Positions 1 through 6,854 of a DNA stretch of 17,236 nt are shown piece by piece. Numbering within the stretch: position 1 is the stretch's first letter; each line of letters opens with the position of its first letter. Made by a program: the position numbers and the translations under genes. The notes under the pieces are model-generated. The model did no database searches, was not told the origin of the DNA, and was given only the letters and a program-made list of their open reading frames with translations. This DNA is from VRUE01 sp040901495 (GTDB lineage: Bacteria > Actinomycetota > Thermoleophilia > Solirubrobacterales > 70-9), in assembly GCA_040901495.1 (NCBI GenBank), contig JBBDYO010000062.1:1-17236 (forward strand), in the 5' to 3' direction.

Positions 1-140
1 GCGGCTGCGCGGCGCAAAAAGCAGATTGCATGTCGCGGCCTTCGGCCACATTCGACCAGAGGGACAACCAACTCCCTCCCCAGCTTGGGCTGCTCGAAGC
101 GTGTGAGCGGGGGCACCGGCCTCCTCCGGACACTTCGACG
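1..140. other. Intergenic edge segment, no gene seen
   Basis: This stretch lies downstream of the phospholipase gene and reaches the window edge. I see no tRNA, no convincing terminator and no coding frame with a family match. There is a short GGCC-TTC-GGCC inverted repeat around 37-48, but the nearest T-run on the minus strand is about 20 nt away, so it does not look like a normal intrinsic terminator. Confidence 0.5.
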
Positions 141-1400
141 CTAGGACGCCTCGCCGGACTGGCGGAGGAGCGTGGAGGTCGTCTGCTCGAGGACGCGGCG
201 CCAGACGGAAGTCTGCTCGCTCTCCTCTTCGGCGGCGCGTTCGACCACACGGCTAACGCGGCGCTGGGATATCTCGAGCCCGTGGCGCTCGGCGATCTCC
301 TTGTAGCGGTCGTAGTCCTGGGCGAGGGTGGCGGTGACCGACTCGAACCCGTGACGGCCGATCTGCAGGCGCCGCGAGTAGTCCATGATCGGCGTCCCGA
401 ACATCAGCTCGTCGTTGGCCTCGGGCTCGATCAGGATGATGTCGACGCCCGGGTACTTCTCCTGCCACTGCTCAACCGCCTGGTGCAGGCGAGCGTGAGC
501 AATCAGGCGGAAGGTCTGGTTCGCGATCGCCGGCAGGCCCATATCGGAGACCCGCCTAACCTTGGTGCCGAAGACCGTTGGGATCGTCTTCTCGAAGTCG
601 TTGACGAAGGGGACGAGCGGGTTCACCACCACGATGAACTTGGCGCCCTTTTCGACCGCGATATCGACGTTGGTGGTCGACCTGATCCCCCCGTCGACCA
701 GCTGACGTCCTTTTAGGTCAACCGGCTTGTAGACGATCGGCAGGGCGGTCGAGCACTGGACCGCCTTGGAGATCGGCACGTCCTTCCACTCGTCCTCGCC
801 GAAGACGATCCGCTCGCATGTGTCGAGGTCGGTTGCGGTCAGGTAAAGCTCGCGGTCGAGTAGGCGAAAGTCATCGGCGAGGCCGCTGTCGGTGAGCACT
901 TCTTTGACGTAGTCGGCGACTCCGGCGCCCGAGTAGAGGCCTGAGGGCAGGGCCTCGGCGAGGCCGACGCCGAGGTCGATGGCCGAGAGCTGGCCCAACT
1001 GCACCAGCCTGCGCAGCAGCGCCGGCGTACGCCACGGCAGCATCGCCGCTTTCTGGAGGAAGCCCAAGTAGTTGGGCCTCAGCACCTTGTCCAGATCGAG
1101 GTCCTCCAGGTCCGACGGGACCCGATCGTTGATCACCTGCATCATCTCGTCGGGAGTGATGCCGTTGGCGAGCATGGTCGCAACGAAGGAGCCGGCGCTC
1201 GTGCCTACATAGACGTCGAAGTTGTTGACGGTGCTGTTGACCGCTAGCAGGTCGAGTGCGCGGAGGGCGCCAATCTCATAGACCCCACCGGTGAAACCGC
1301 CCCCGCCGAGGACGAGCGCTGTCTTGGATGGCCGTTTGCGACTTTTGCCGCGTTTGCGGCGAGAAGTGGAGTCGATGTCGACGACCTTTCCCATAAACAT
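141..1400 (-). CDS. Patatin-like phospholipase family protein
   Basis: This is a predicted serine lipid acyl hydrolase of the patatin/RssA type, 419 residues long. The glycine-rich oxyanion-hole loop GGGGFTGG is at residues 32-39. The nucleophile elbow GTSAG follows, with the serine at residue 68. The dyad aspartate is in DGG at residues 236-238. These three elements in this order define the family. No signal peptide is visible, and the N-terminus is basic (residues 14-26), so a cytoplasmic or membrane-surface location is likely. The C-terminal ~60 residues are charged and helical. ATG start codons lie at 1400 and 1394. A possible extended -10 element abuts the first one, so the true start may be the second ATG. 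The gene is divergent from the carboxypeptidase gene 77 bp away. The substrate cannot be deduced. Confidence 0.9.
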   Translation of the reverse strand: MFMGKVVDIDSTSRRKRGKSRKRPSKTALVLGGGGFTGGVYEIGALRALDLLAVNSTVNNFDVYVGTSAGSFVATMLANGITPDEMMQVINDRVPSDLEDLDLDKVLRPNYLGFLQKAAMLPWRTPALLRRLVQLGQLSAIDLGVGLAEALPSGLYSGAGVADYVKEVLTDSGLADDFRLLDRELYLTATDLDTCERIVFGEDEWKDVPISKAVQCSTALPIVYKPVDLKGRQLVDGGIRSTTNVDIAVEKGAKFIVVVNPLVPFVNDFEKTIPTVFGTKVRRVSDMGLPAIANQTFRLIAHARLHQAVEQWQEKYPGVDIILIEPEANDELMFGTPIMDYSRRLQIGRHGFESVTATLAQDYDRYKEIAERHGLEISQRRVSRVVERAAEEESEQTSVWRRVLEQTTSTLLRQSGEAS

Positions 1401-1402
1401 GG

Positions 1403-1411
1403 ATTATCTCA
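1403..1411 (-). promoter_or_regulatory. Possible extended -10 element (TGAGATAAT)
   Basis: Read on the minus strand, TG-A-GATAAT matches the extended -10 consensus TGnTATAAT at all but one hexamer base. No good -35 hexamer lies 16-18 bp upstream. The element ends only 2 nt before the first ATG of the phospholipase gene. If it is used, transcription would start near 1394-1397 and give a leaderless mRNA beginning around the second ATG. Confidence 0.35.
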
Positions 1412-1415
1412 TTCC

Positions 1416-1438
1416 GCCCGGCCGGGTCCCGCCCGGGC
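1416..1438. repeat. GC-rich inverted repeat in divergent intergenic region
   Basis: GCCCGG at 1416-1421 pairs with CCGGGC at 1433-1438 across an 11-nt spacer. An overlapping perfect 10-bp palindrome CCCGGCCGGG lies at 1417-1426. It sits between the divergent phospholipase and carboxypeptidase genes, where an operator would be expected. Such repeats also arise easily in GC-rich DNA, so a role is uncertain. Confidence 0.3.
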
Positions 1439-1477
1439 ATATCGCTACCTTGAGCAGCTCCCGTGTTGCAATGCCCA

Positions 1478-2713
1478 ATGAGACGGGCCGTGATCCTGCT
1501 CGCCGCACTGGCGGTGCTCCTCCTACCCTCGATTGCCAGCGGGGCGAGCGGAGCATGCAAGGAGATGCGGCGGCAGCTGGTGCACGGTGGCGGGGGCGAC
1601 AGCGGGCTCCTCGTCATCGACGGGGAAACGGGGCAAGTGGTCTGCGGCAAGGCGGCGGCCAGCTCGCGACCGCTTGCGTCGAACATGAAGCTGTTCACGA
1701 CGGCTACCGCCCTGGCTCGCTTCGGCCCACGCTTTCAGATCGCGACCAAGCTTCTCTCCGACGGCAGCGTCGATCACGGCGGCGTCCTGCACGGCGATCT
1801 CTATCTACAGGGCGGCGGGGACCCGACGCTCGGCTCACCCGCTTTCTACAACCGCTTCCTCGGCGGCTTCGGTACCAATCTCTTCGCGCTGAAGAGCCAG
1901 CTGCGAGCTTCGGGTGTCAGCGCCGTGCAGGGCAGGCTCTACGCCGACGACACGGTCTTTGACCGCCTCCGCGGAGTCGCCGACTCCGGCTACGGGACCA
2001 GCCCCTACATCGGGCCGCTGTCGGGGCTCTCATTCAACTCCGGCTACAGCAACTCGCGGGGCAGCAGCTTCGCCTCCAACCCGGCCAGGAACGCCGCCAC
2101 GAAGTTCGTCCGCGCCCTGCGCCAGGCCGGCGTCTCGATCCGTCCCAGAGTGGTGCTCGCCAAGGCGCCCGCGGATGCCGAGCCACTTGCCACCGTGCGC
2201 TCACCGACGATGGCGCAGCTGGTCGACGCCACCAACGTCCCGTCGAACAACCTCTACGCCGAGATGCTGATGAAGCTGATCGGCGCCCGCTTCGGCGGCG
2301 AGGGAAGCACCCACGCGGGCACCGAGGTCGTGGAGCGGTTTGCCCGTGCCCACAACTCCGGGGTGCACGCGGTCGACGGCTCGGGACTGACGAGGACCAA
2401 CCGCGCCTCCCCGGCGCAGGTGGTGCGCCTGCTGCAGGCGATGCGAGAAAGCCAAGTTGTCGACGAGTTCATCCAGGGGCTGGCGCTGACCGGCCGCGAG
2501 GGAACCGTCGCCAACCGCACAGACGGCACAGCAGCGGAGGCCCGGTGTCGCACCAAGACCGGCACCATCTCCGGGGTCAGCAACCTCTCGGGCTACTGCT
2601 TCAACCGCAGCGGCAAGGTGATGATCTTCTCGATCCTGATGGGCAGCGTCAGTGACCTCGGCCTCGCCCACTACGAGCAGGACCGGATCGCGGCCGCAAT
2701 AGCCGGCTACTGA
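1478..2713 (+). CDS. dacB: D-alanyl-D-alanine carboxypeptidase/endopeptidase, S13 (PBP4) family
   Basis: This is a penicillin-binding enzyme expected to trim or cleave peptidoglycan stem peptides outside the membrane. The N-terminus is a signal peptide: MRR followed by a hydrophobic stretch at residues 4-20 and small residues at 20-26. There is no good lipobox before Cys27. The three active-site motifs are present in order: SNMK at 68-71 (nucleophile Ser68), SNN at 256-258 and KTG at 360-362. At 411 residues it is somewhat shorter than E. coli PBP4. Four cysteines (27, 56, 357, 374) could form disulfides, and two of them flank KTG. The ATG at 1478 is chosen because it begins the signal peptide; a GTG at 1463 is in frame but adds only five residues. 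No clear Shine-Dalgarno sequence precedes it. The 3' end overlaps the ligA stop by 7 bp. Confidence 0.9.
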   Translation: MRRAVILLAALAVLLLPSIASGASGACKEMRRQLVHGGGGDSGLLVIDGETGQVVCGKAAASSRPLASNMKLFTTATALARFGPRFQIATKLLSDGSVDHGGVLHGDLYLQGGGDPTLGSPAFYNRFLGGFGTNLFALKSQLRASGVSAVQGRLYADDTVFDRLRGVADSGYGTSPYIGPLSGLSFNSGYSNSRGSSFASNPARNAATKFVRALRQAGVSIRPRVVLAKAPADAEPLATVRSPTMAQLVDATNVPSNNLYAEMLMKLIGARFGGEGSTHAGTEVVERFARAHNSGVHAVDGSGLTRTNRASPAQVVRLLQAMRESQVVDEFIQGLALTGREGTVANRTDGTAAEARCRTKTGTISGVSNLSGYCFNRSGKVMIFSILMGSVSDLGLAHYEQDRIAAAIAGY

Positions 2714-4731
2714 AGCAGGGCGCGGAGGGCGGCTTCGTCGAGGACCTCGACGCCGACCTGCTCGGCCTTGGCCAGCTTCGAGCCGGGGCTCTCGCCGGCA
2801 ACGACGTAGTCGGTTTTCTTCGAGACCGAGTTGACCACCTTGCCGCCCGCCGCCTTGATCAACGCGCCCGCCTCCTCGCGGGTCAATTCGGGGAGCGTGC
2901 CGGTGAGAACGAACGTCTGTCCCTCCAGCGGCCCCCCGGTGGCGCGTTTTTCCGAGGGATCGGCTTCCAGGCGCAGGCCCTTTTCGCGCAGCTTCTCGAT
3001 CAGCGCCCAGGTCGGCTCGTCGGCGAGCGACTCGGCGATCTGGACAGCCATGATCGGGCCGACTCCCTCTACCTCCTCGATCTGCTCCGGATCGGCCTCG
3101 TGCAGCGCGTCGATCGAGCCGAAGTGGTCGGCCAGCGCCTCCGCGGTGACGTAGCCAACCCCCGGTAGGCCGAGCGCGTAGAGGACCCGCTTGAAGGGGC
3201 GCTCGCGCGAGGCCTCGATTGCCGCCACGAGGTTGCGGGCCGAGATCTCGCCGAACCCCTCCAGCTGCGCCAGCCGCTCCTCATCCAGGTCGTAGATGTC
3301 GGCGACGTCCTCGATCAACCCTTCCCGCAGGAAGCGCATCGCCTGCTTCTCCCCCAACCCGTCGATGTCCATCGCGCCCTTGCTGACGAAGTGCTTGACG
3401 TGCTGAAAGGACTGGCCGGGGCAGCCGGCCCGGTTGGGGCAGATCGTGAAAACAGCCTCCTCCGCCTTGACGGCGAGCGCGCCACAGATCGGGCATTTCT
3501 TCGGCGGGGTGACGCGGCGGGTCCCCTTCGGTCGTCGCTGGATGAGCGGCGAGACGACCTGCGGGATCACGTCGCCGGCCCGCATCACCACGACCTCGTC
3601 GCCGATCCGCACGTCCTTGCGAGCCAGGTCCTCCTCGTTGTGGAGGGTCGCGGTCGTAACGGTGACGCCGCCGACGTGGACCGGCTCCAGCATCGCGAAC
3701 GGGACCAGGTGACCGGTGCGTCCGACGTTCCAGACGACGTCGAGCAGTTTCGTGGTCGCCGTCGTCGGAGCGAACTTCCAGGCGATCGCCCAGCGCGGCT
3801 CGCGGCCGACGACGCCCAGCTCCCGCCACAGCGCCCGCTCGTCGACTTTGACCACGACCCCGTCGATCTCGTAGTCGAGCTGCTCGCGCCGCTCCTCCCA
3901 CCAGCGGCAGCGCTTTACGACCGAGTCGATGCCGGGATGGCGCTCGGTATCGGGGTTGACCTTCAAGCCGTGGTCGCGGAGCCACTCGATCTCCTCGGAA
4001 TGAGTGGCCAGGTCGAGCCCGCGTGTGGCGCCGAACCCGTAGCACCAGATCGAGAGCGGGCGTTCGGCCGCGAGCGCCGGGTCGAGCTGGCGGATCGACC
4101 CCGCGGCGGAGTTGCGGGGGTTGGCGAAGGTCGGCTCACCGGCCTCGGCCCGGCGCTCGTTCAGCGCTTTGAAGTCGGCGATCGGCAGGTAGACCTCGCC
4201 GCGGACTTCGACCAGCGGCGGCGCATCGTCGATCCGCAGTGGGATCGCCCCGATCGTGCGCAGGTTCTGGGTGACCTCCTCACCGACCCGACCGTCGCCG
4301 CGGGTGGCGCCGCGGGTGAGGACACCGTCCTCGTAGGTGAGCGAGATCGCCAACCCGTCGATCTTCGGCTCGGTCGTGTAGCTGAACTCCGAGGCGGTGA
4401 TGTCCAGCCGCTTCAGATGGTTGGCCAGCCGCGTCTCCCAGGCCCGCAGCTCCTCCTCGTTGCGGGCGTTGCCGAGCGAGAGCATCGGCTCGGCGTGCTC
4501 AACCCGCTCGAAGCGCTCCAGTGGCGGCGCCCCAACCCTCTGGGTGGGGGAATCCGGGGTGCGAAGCTCCGGGTACTCGGCCTCGATCGCGCGCAGCTCG
4601 TCGAGCAGCTCGTCGTAGGCGTCATCCCCAATCTCAGGTTCGTCGAGGACGTAGTAGAGACGGTTGTGGCGATCAAGCTCCCGCCGCAGCTCGGTGGCGC
4701 GCTCGATGTCCGCTTTCGGGATGACGCTCAC
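2707..4731 (-). CDS. ligA: NAD+-dependent DNA ligase LigA
   Basis: LigA seals nicks during replication and repair, using NAD+ to adenylate its active-site lysine. All family domains are present in order over 674 residues. The NAD+-binding domain Ia carries Tyr26-Tyr27. The adenylation motif KIDG has its lysine at 123. An OB fold follows. The zinc finger is C413-x2-C416-x14-C431-x5-C437, the E. coli spacing. Helix-hairpin-helix repeats cover roughly 450-575 (for example LEGFGE, LPGVGY, VEGVGP). A C-terminal BRCT domain spans about 595-674. The GTG start at 4731 is chosen because it gives the usual family length and overlaps the surE stop as GTGA; a longer frame to 4896 reads through surE out of phase. 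The 3' end overlaps dacB tail to tail. Confidence 0.97.
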   Translation of the reverse strand: MSVIPKADIERATELRRELDRHNRLYYVLDEPEIGDDAYDELLDELRAIEAEYPELRTPDSPTQRVGAPPLERFERVEHAEPMLSLGNARNEEELRAWETRLANHLKRLDITASEFSYTTEPKIDGLAISLTYEDGVLTRGATRGDGRVGEEVTQNLRTIGAIPLRIDDAPPLVEVRGEVYLPIADFKALNERRAEAGEPTFANPRNSAAGSIRQLDPALAAERPLSIWCYGFGATRGLDLATHSEEIEWLRDHGLKVNPDTERHPGIDSVVKRCRWWEERREQLDYEIDGVVVKVDERALWRELGVVGREPRWAIAWKFAPTTATTKLLDVVWNVGRTGHLVPFAMLEPVHVGGVTVTTATLHNEEDLARKDVRIGDEVVVMRAGDVIPQVVSPLIQRRPKGTRRVTPPKKCPICGALAVKAEEAVFTICPNRAGCPGQSFQHVKHFVSKGAMDIDGLGEKQAMRFLREGLIEDVADIYDLDEERLAQLEGFGEISARNLVAAIEASRERPFKRVLYALGLPGVGYVTAEALADHFGSIDALHEADPEQIEEVEGVGPIMAVQIAESLADEPTWALIEKLREKGLRLEADPSEKRATGGPLEGQTFVLTGTLPELTREEAGALIKAAGGKVVNSVSKKTDYVVAGESPGSKLAKAEQVGVEVLDEAALRALLQ

Positions 4732-5540
4732 GGGGCGGGGGAGCAGGCAGCCAGCAGTTCCTGGAGGTCCCATTCGCGCAGCCGCGCGAGGCCGCCCTGG
4801 TCGGTGAGGTCGAAGTGGATCGGGGTGACTGAGATCCGGCCCGCCGCAACCGCGGTCAGGTCGGTCCCGTCCTTGGGCTCGAAGCCAGGCTGCCAACCGT
4901 AGATCTCGTAGTGGCGGCGGCCGCTCTTGGAGTCCTCCTCGACCAGCTTGAGCTCATCGTTGTAGATGCGTTTGCCCAGCTCCGTCACCTCGATCCCGGT
5001 CGGCTCCCCGGCCGGGCAGTTGACGTTGATCAGGGTCTCGGCGGGAGGTAGCTCACCGCTGAGGCGCCGCACCAGCTGCGCCGTGAAGCGCGCGGCGACG
5101 GTGAAGTCGAAGCGGCCGCTGACGTAGCCCATACCGCCGCCTGAGGACTGCTGGGAGATGGCCACCGCGGGAATGCCGAGGACGATCCCCTCGAAGGCCG
5201 CCGCGACGGTTCCGGAGTAGGTGATGTCGTCGCCGAGGTTCGCCCCGTGGTTGATGCCGGAGACGATCAGGTCGGGGCGGCCGCCGACCAGGCCGAGCTC
5301 CGCAAAGCGCACGCAGTCGACCGGCGTCCCGTCGGTGGCGTAGCCGCGGTCGCCGTCGTTGAACTCGACCTCATCGATGGTCAGCGGTGAGCGGGTGGTG
5401 ATGCTGCGCGCCGTCGCGCTCCGATTGGAGTCGGGGGCGATCACATCCACCTCGATCCCGTCCAGCTCGCGCAGGGCGCGGCGCGCGGCCTGCAGGCCGG
5501 GGGCGGCGATCCCGTCGTCGTTGGTCAGCAGAACGCGCAC
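4728..5540 (-). CDS. surE: 5'/3'-nucleotidase SurE
   Basis: SurE is a metal-dependent survival-protein phosphatase that removes phosphate from nucleoside monophosphates. The N-terminus VRVLLTNDDG is the family hallmark and supplies the metal-binding Asp8 and Asp9. APDSNRSAT follows, with the conserved metal-site serine at 41. SGINHG-NLG-DITYSGTV supplies the conserved Asn. The C-terminal region ISVTPIHFDLT also matches the family. I place the start at the GTG at 5540 because SurE proteins begin at this beta strand. An in-frame GTG at 5567 would add nine residues, and a weak GGAAG upstream could serve it, so the start is not settled. The gene is followed directly by ligA with a 4-bp overlap, implying co-transcription and translational coupling. 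Confidence 0.93.
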   Translation of the reverse strand: MRVLLTNDDGIAAPGLQAARRALRELDGIEVDVIAPDSNRSATARSITTRSPLTIDEVEFNDGDRGYATDGTPVDCVRFAELGLVGGRPDLIVSGINHGANLGDDITYSGTVAAAFEGIVLGIPAVAISQQSSGGGMGYVSGRFDFTVAARFTAQLVRRLSGELPPAETLINVNCPAGEPTGIEVTELGKRIYNDELKLVEEDSKSGRRHYEIYGWQPGFEPKDGTDLTAVAAGRISVTPIHFDLTDQGGLARLREWDLQELLAACSPAP

Positions 5541-5658
5541 CCGCTCGATTCTACGGGGGGCTCCCACGGCTTCCGGGTGCCAGAGGCCGACTCATACGAA
5601 TGATCGCCAACGACCTGGACCGGGCCATGACGCGGGCCTCCAACCGCACCAGCAGGAA

Positions 5659-5672
5659 TTAGGTTAACCTAA
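5659..5672. promoter_or_regulatory. DtxR/IdeR-type operator, site 1 (TTAGGTTAACCTAA)
   Basis: This is a perfect 14-bp palindrome, TTAGG-TTAA-CCTAA, 44 bp upstream of the iron transporter start. The DtxR/IdeR consensus TTAGGTTAGSCTAACCTAA can be read as two overlapping TTAGG-N4-CCTAA units offset by 5 bp, each contacted by one repressor dimer. Site 1 is one such unit; read on from 5659, it agrees with the 19-bp consensus at 15 positions. Its location before a ferric transporter fits repression by an iron- or manganese-loaded DtxR-family protein. No regulator gene is in the window. Confidence 0.78.
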
Positions 5673-5685
5673 CGCACCCCTGTTC

Positions 5686-5699
5686 TTAGGTATCCCTAA
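5686..5699. promoter_or_regulatory. DtxR/IdeR-type operator, site 2 (TTAGGTATCCCTAA)
   Basis: This is a second TTAGG-N4-CCTAA inverted repeat with perfect 5-bp arms and a different centre (TATC). It is centred 27 bp from site 1 and ends 4 bp before the Shine-Dalgarno sequence of the binding-protein gene. The shared arms with differing centres argue for a recognised protein site and against a chance palindrome. Together the two sites must cover or border the core promoter. Confidence 0.7.
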
Positions 5700-5703
5700 T
5701 TCG

Positions 5704-5715
5704 AAGGAGAGGAAG
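5704..5715 (+). promoter_or_regulatory. Ribosome binding site of the iron-binding protein gene
   Basis: The purine run AAGGAGAGGAAG holds two possible Shine-Dalgarno cores. AGGAG ends 6 nt before the TTG at 5716, and GGAAG ends 9 nt before the ATG at 5725. The stronger core favours TTG. The two starts differ by only three residues, both ahead of the signal peptide core. Confidence 0.7.
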
Positions 5716-6759
5716 TTGAAGAAAATGGCATCCCGGTCGTCCGGCACGCGCAGGGCGGCGGCGCTGATCGCGGGCGCGGCCACGACGCTCACCTTGGCGA
5801 TTGGCGCTACTGCCTGTGGCAGCGACAAGAGCGGCCCGATCACCATCTATTCCGGCCGCGAGGAGGAGCTTATGGCTCCCCTCTTCGAGCTCTACGAAGA
5901 GGAGACGGGCAACGAGGTGGAGGTCCGCTACGGCGACTCGGCCGAGCTTGCCGCGACGATCCTCGAGGAGGGCGACAAGACCCCGGCCGATGTCTTCTTC
6001 TCACAGGATGCGGGTGCGCTCGGAGCGCTTGAGAAGGAAGGCCGGCTCAGCGAGCTGGGCGAGAGCATCATCAGCTCGGTGGACGAGCGCTACCGCTCCC
6101 GCGACGGCCTTTGGGTCGGAACCTCCGGCCGGGCTCGCGTGATCGCCTACGACAGTCGTGAGCTCTCCAGGTCCGATCTCCCAGACTCGGTCCTCGACCT
6201 GACGGGTCCCAAGTGGGATGGTCGCGTCGGCTGGGCGCCGACCAACGGCTCCTTCCAGGCCTTCGTCACCGCGCTGCGACTGACCGAAGGCGACGACGCC
6301 GCCCGCGAGTGGCTCGAAGGGATGGATGGGAACGGCACCGAGTCATTTGCCGACAACTCTTCGATTCGCGACGCGATCGCCGCCGGCGAGATCGACCTGG
6401 GGCTGATCAACCACTACTACGTCGCCCAGGCCCAGGAGGAAGAGGGCGCCGGCTACCCGGTTGAGGTCCACTTCCCAACGGGGGGCGACGTCGGGGCGCT
6501 GATCAACGTTGCCGGCGCCGGCGTCCTGGCCGGCTCCGAGCGGCAGGAGGAATCAAGTGAATTCGTCGCCTTTCTGCTCTCGCCCCAGGCACAACGGTTC
6601 TTCGCCGAGGAAACTAAGGAGTACCCACTGATCGACGGTGTCGAGGCGGACCCGAGCGTCGTGCCGCTGAGCCGGATCGAACAGCCGCGGATCGACCTCT
6701 CCAACCTCGACGATCTGCAGGGAACGCTGATCGTGATCGAAGAGTCGGGGGCGCTATAG
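5716..6759 (+). CDS. Ferric-iron ABC transporter substrate-binding protein (FbpA/FutA-like)
   Basis: This is a secreted solute-binding protein that would capture ferric iron and deliver it to the permease encoded next. Residues 1-33 form a signal peptide with a basic start, RR at 12-13 and a hydrophobic core at 14-30. They end in ATA-Cys34, an imperfect lipobox, so it is probably a lipoprotein. The mature protein starts with the ITIYSGR strand (42-48) typical of the iron(III) binding family. The paired tyrosines in NHYY (Tyr234, Tyr235) match the iron-ligating double tyrosine of FbpA-type proteins. The length of 347 residues is normal. It is first in the operon, behind two DtxR-type operators, which supports iron as substrate, although manganese or a chelated form is not excluded. 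The TTG start follows the best Shine-Dalgarno spacing; the ATG at 5725 is the alternative. Confidence 0.9.
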   Translation: MKKMASRSSGTRRAAALIAGAATTLTLAIGATACGSDKSGPITIYSGREEELMAPLFELYEEETGNEVEVRYGDSAELAATILEEGDKTPADVFFSQDAGALGALEKEGRLSELGESIISSVDERYRSRDGLWVGTSGRARVIAYDSRELSRSDLPDSVLDLTGPKWDGRVGWAPTNGSFQAFVTALRLTEGDDAAREWLEGMDGNGTESFADNSSIRDAIAAGEIDLGLINHYYVAQAQEEEGAGYPVEVHFPTGGDVGALINVAGAGVLAGSERQEESSEFVAFLLSPQAQRFFAEETKEYPLIDGVEADPSVVPLSRIEQPRIDLSNLDDLQGTLIVIEESGAL

Positions 6760-6854
6760 AGGCTAGCGGCGCACTGAGCCTCCTGCGTGCCGTCAGGGAC
6801 GGTCGGGCACCACGCGCCCGGCCGTCCTTCTTCCTGCTGATTGCCGGCGGCGCG

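Noticed and set aside
37..48. GGCC-TTC-GGCC hairpin as a terminator for the phospholipase gene
   Set aside because: The stem is only four base pairs and the nearest T-run is about 20 nt away.
30..716. Plus-strand frame at the left edge
   Set aside because: It mostly overlaps the phospholipase gene in antisense and its residues look like a shadow, rich in Asp, Arg, Leu and Gly.
4732..4896. N-terminal extension of ligA to an upstream start
   Set aside because: The extra residues are surE read out of phase. The GTG at 4731 gives the standard LigA length and a typical GTGA overlap.
3391..4902. 503-codon plus-strand frame opposite ligA
   Set aside because: It is antisense to a certain ligA gene and shows no recognisable motif; a GC-driven shadow.
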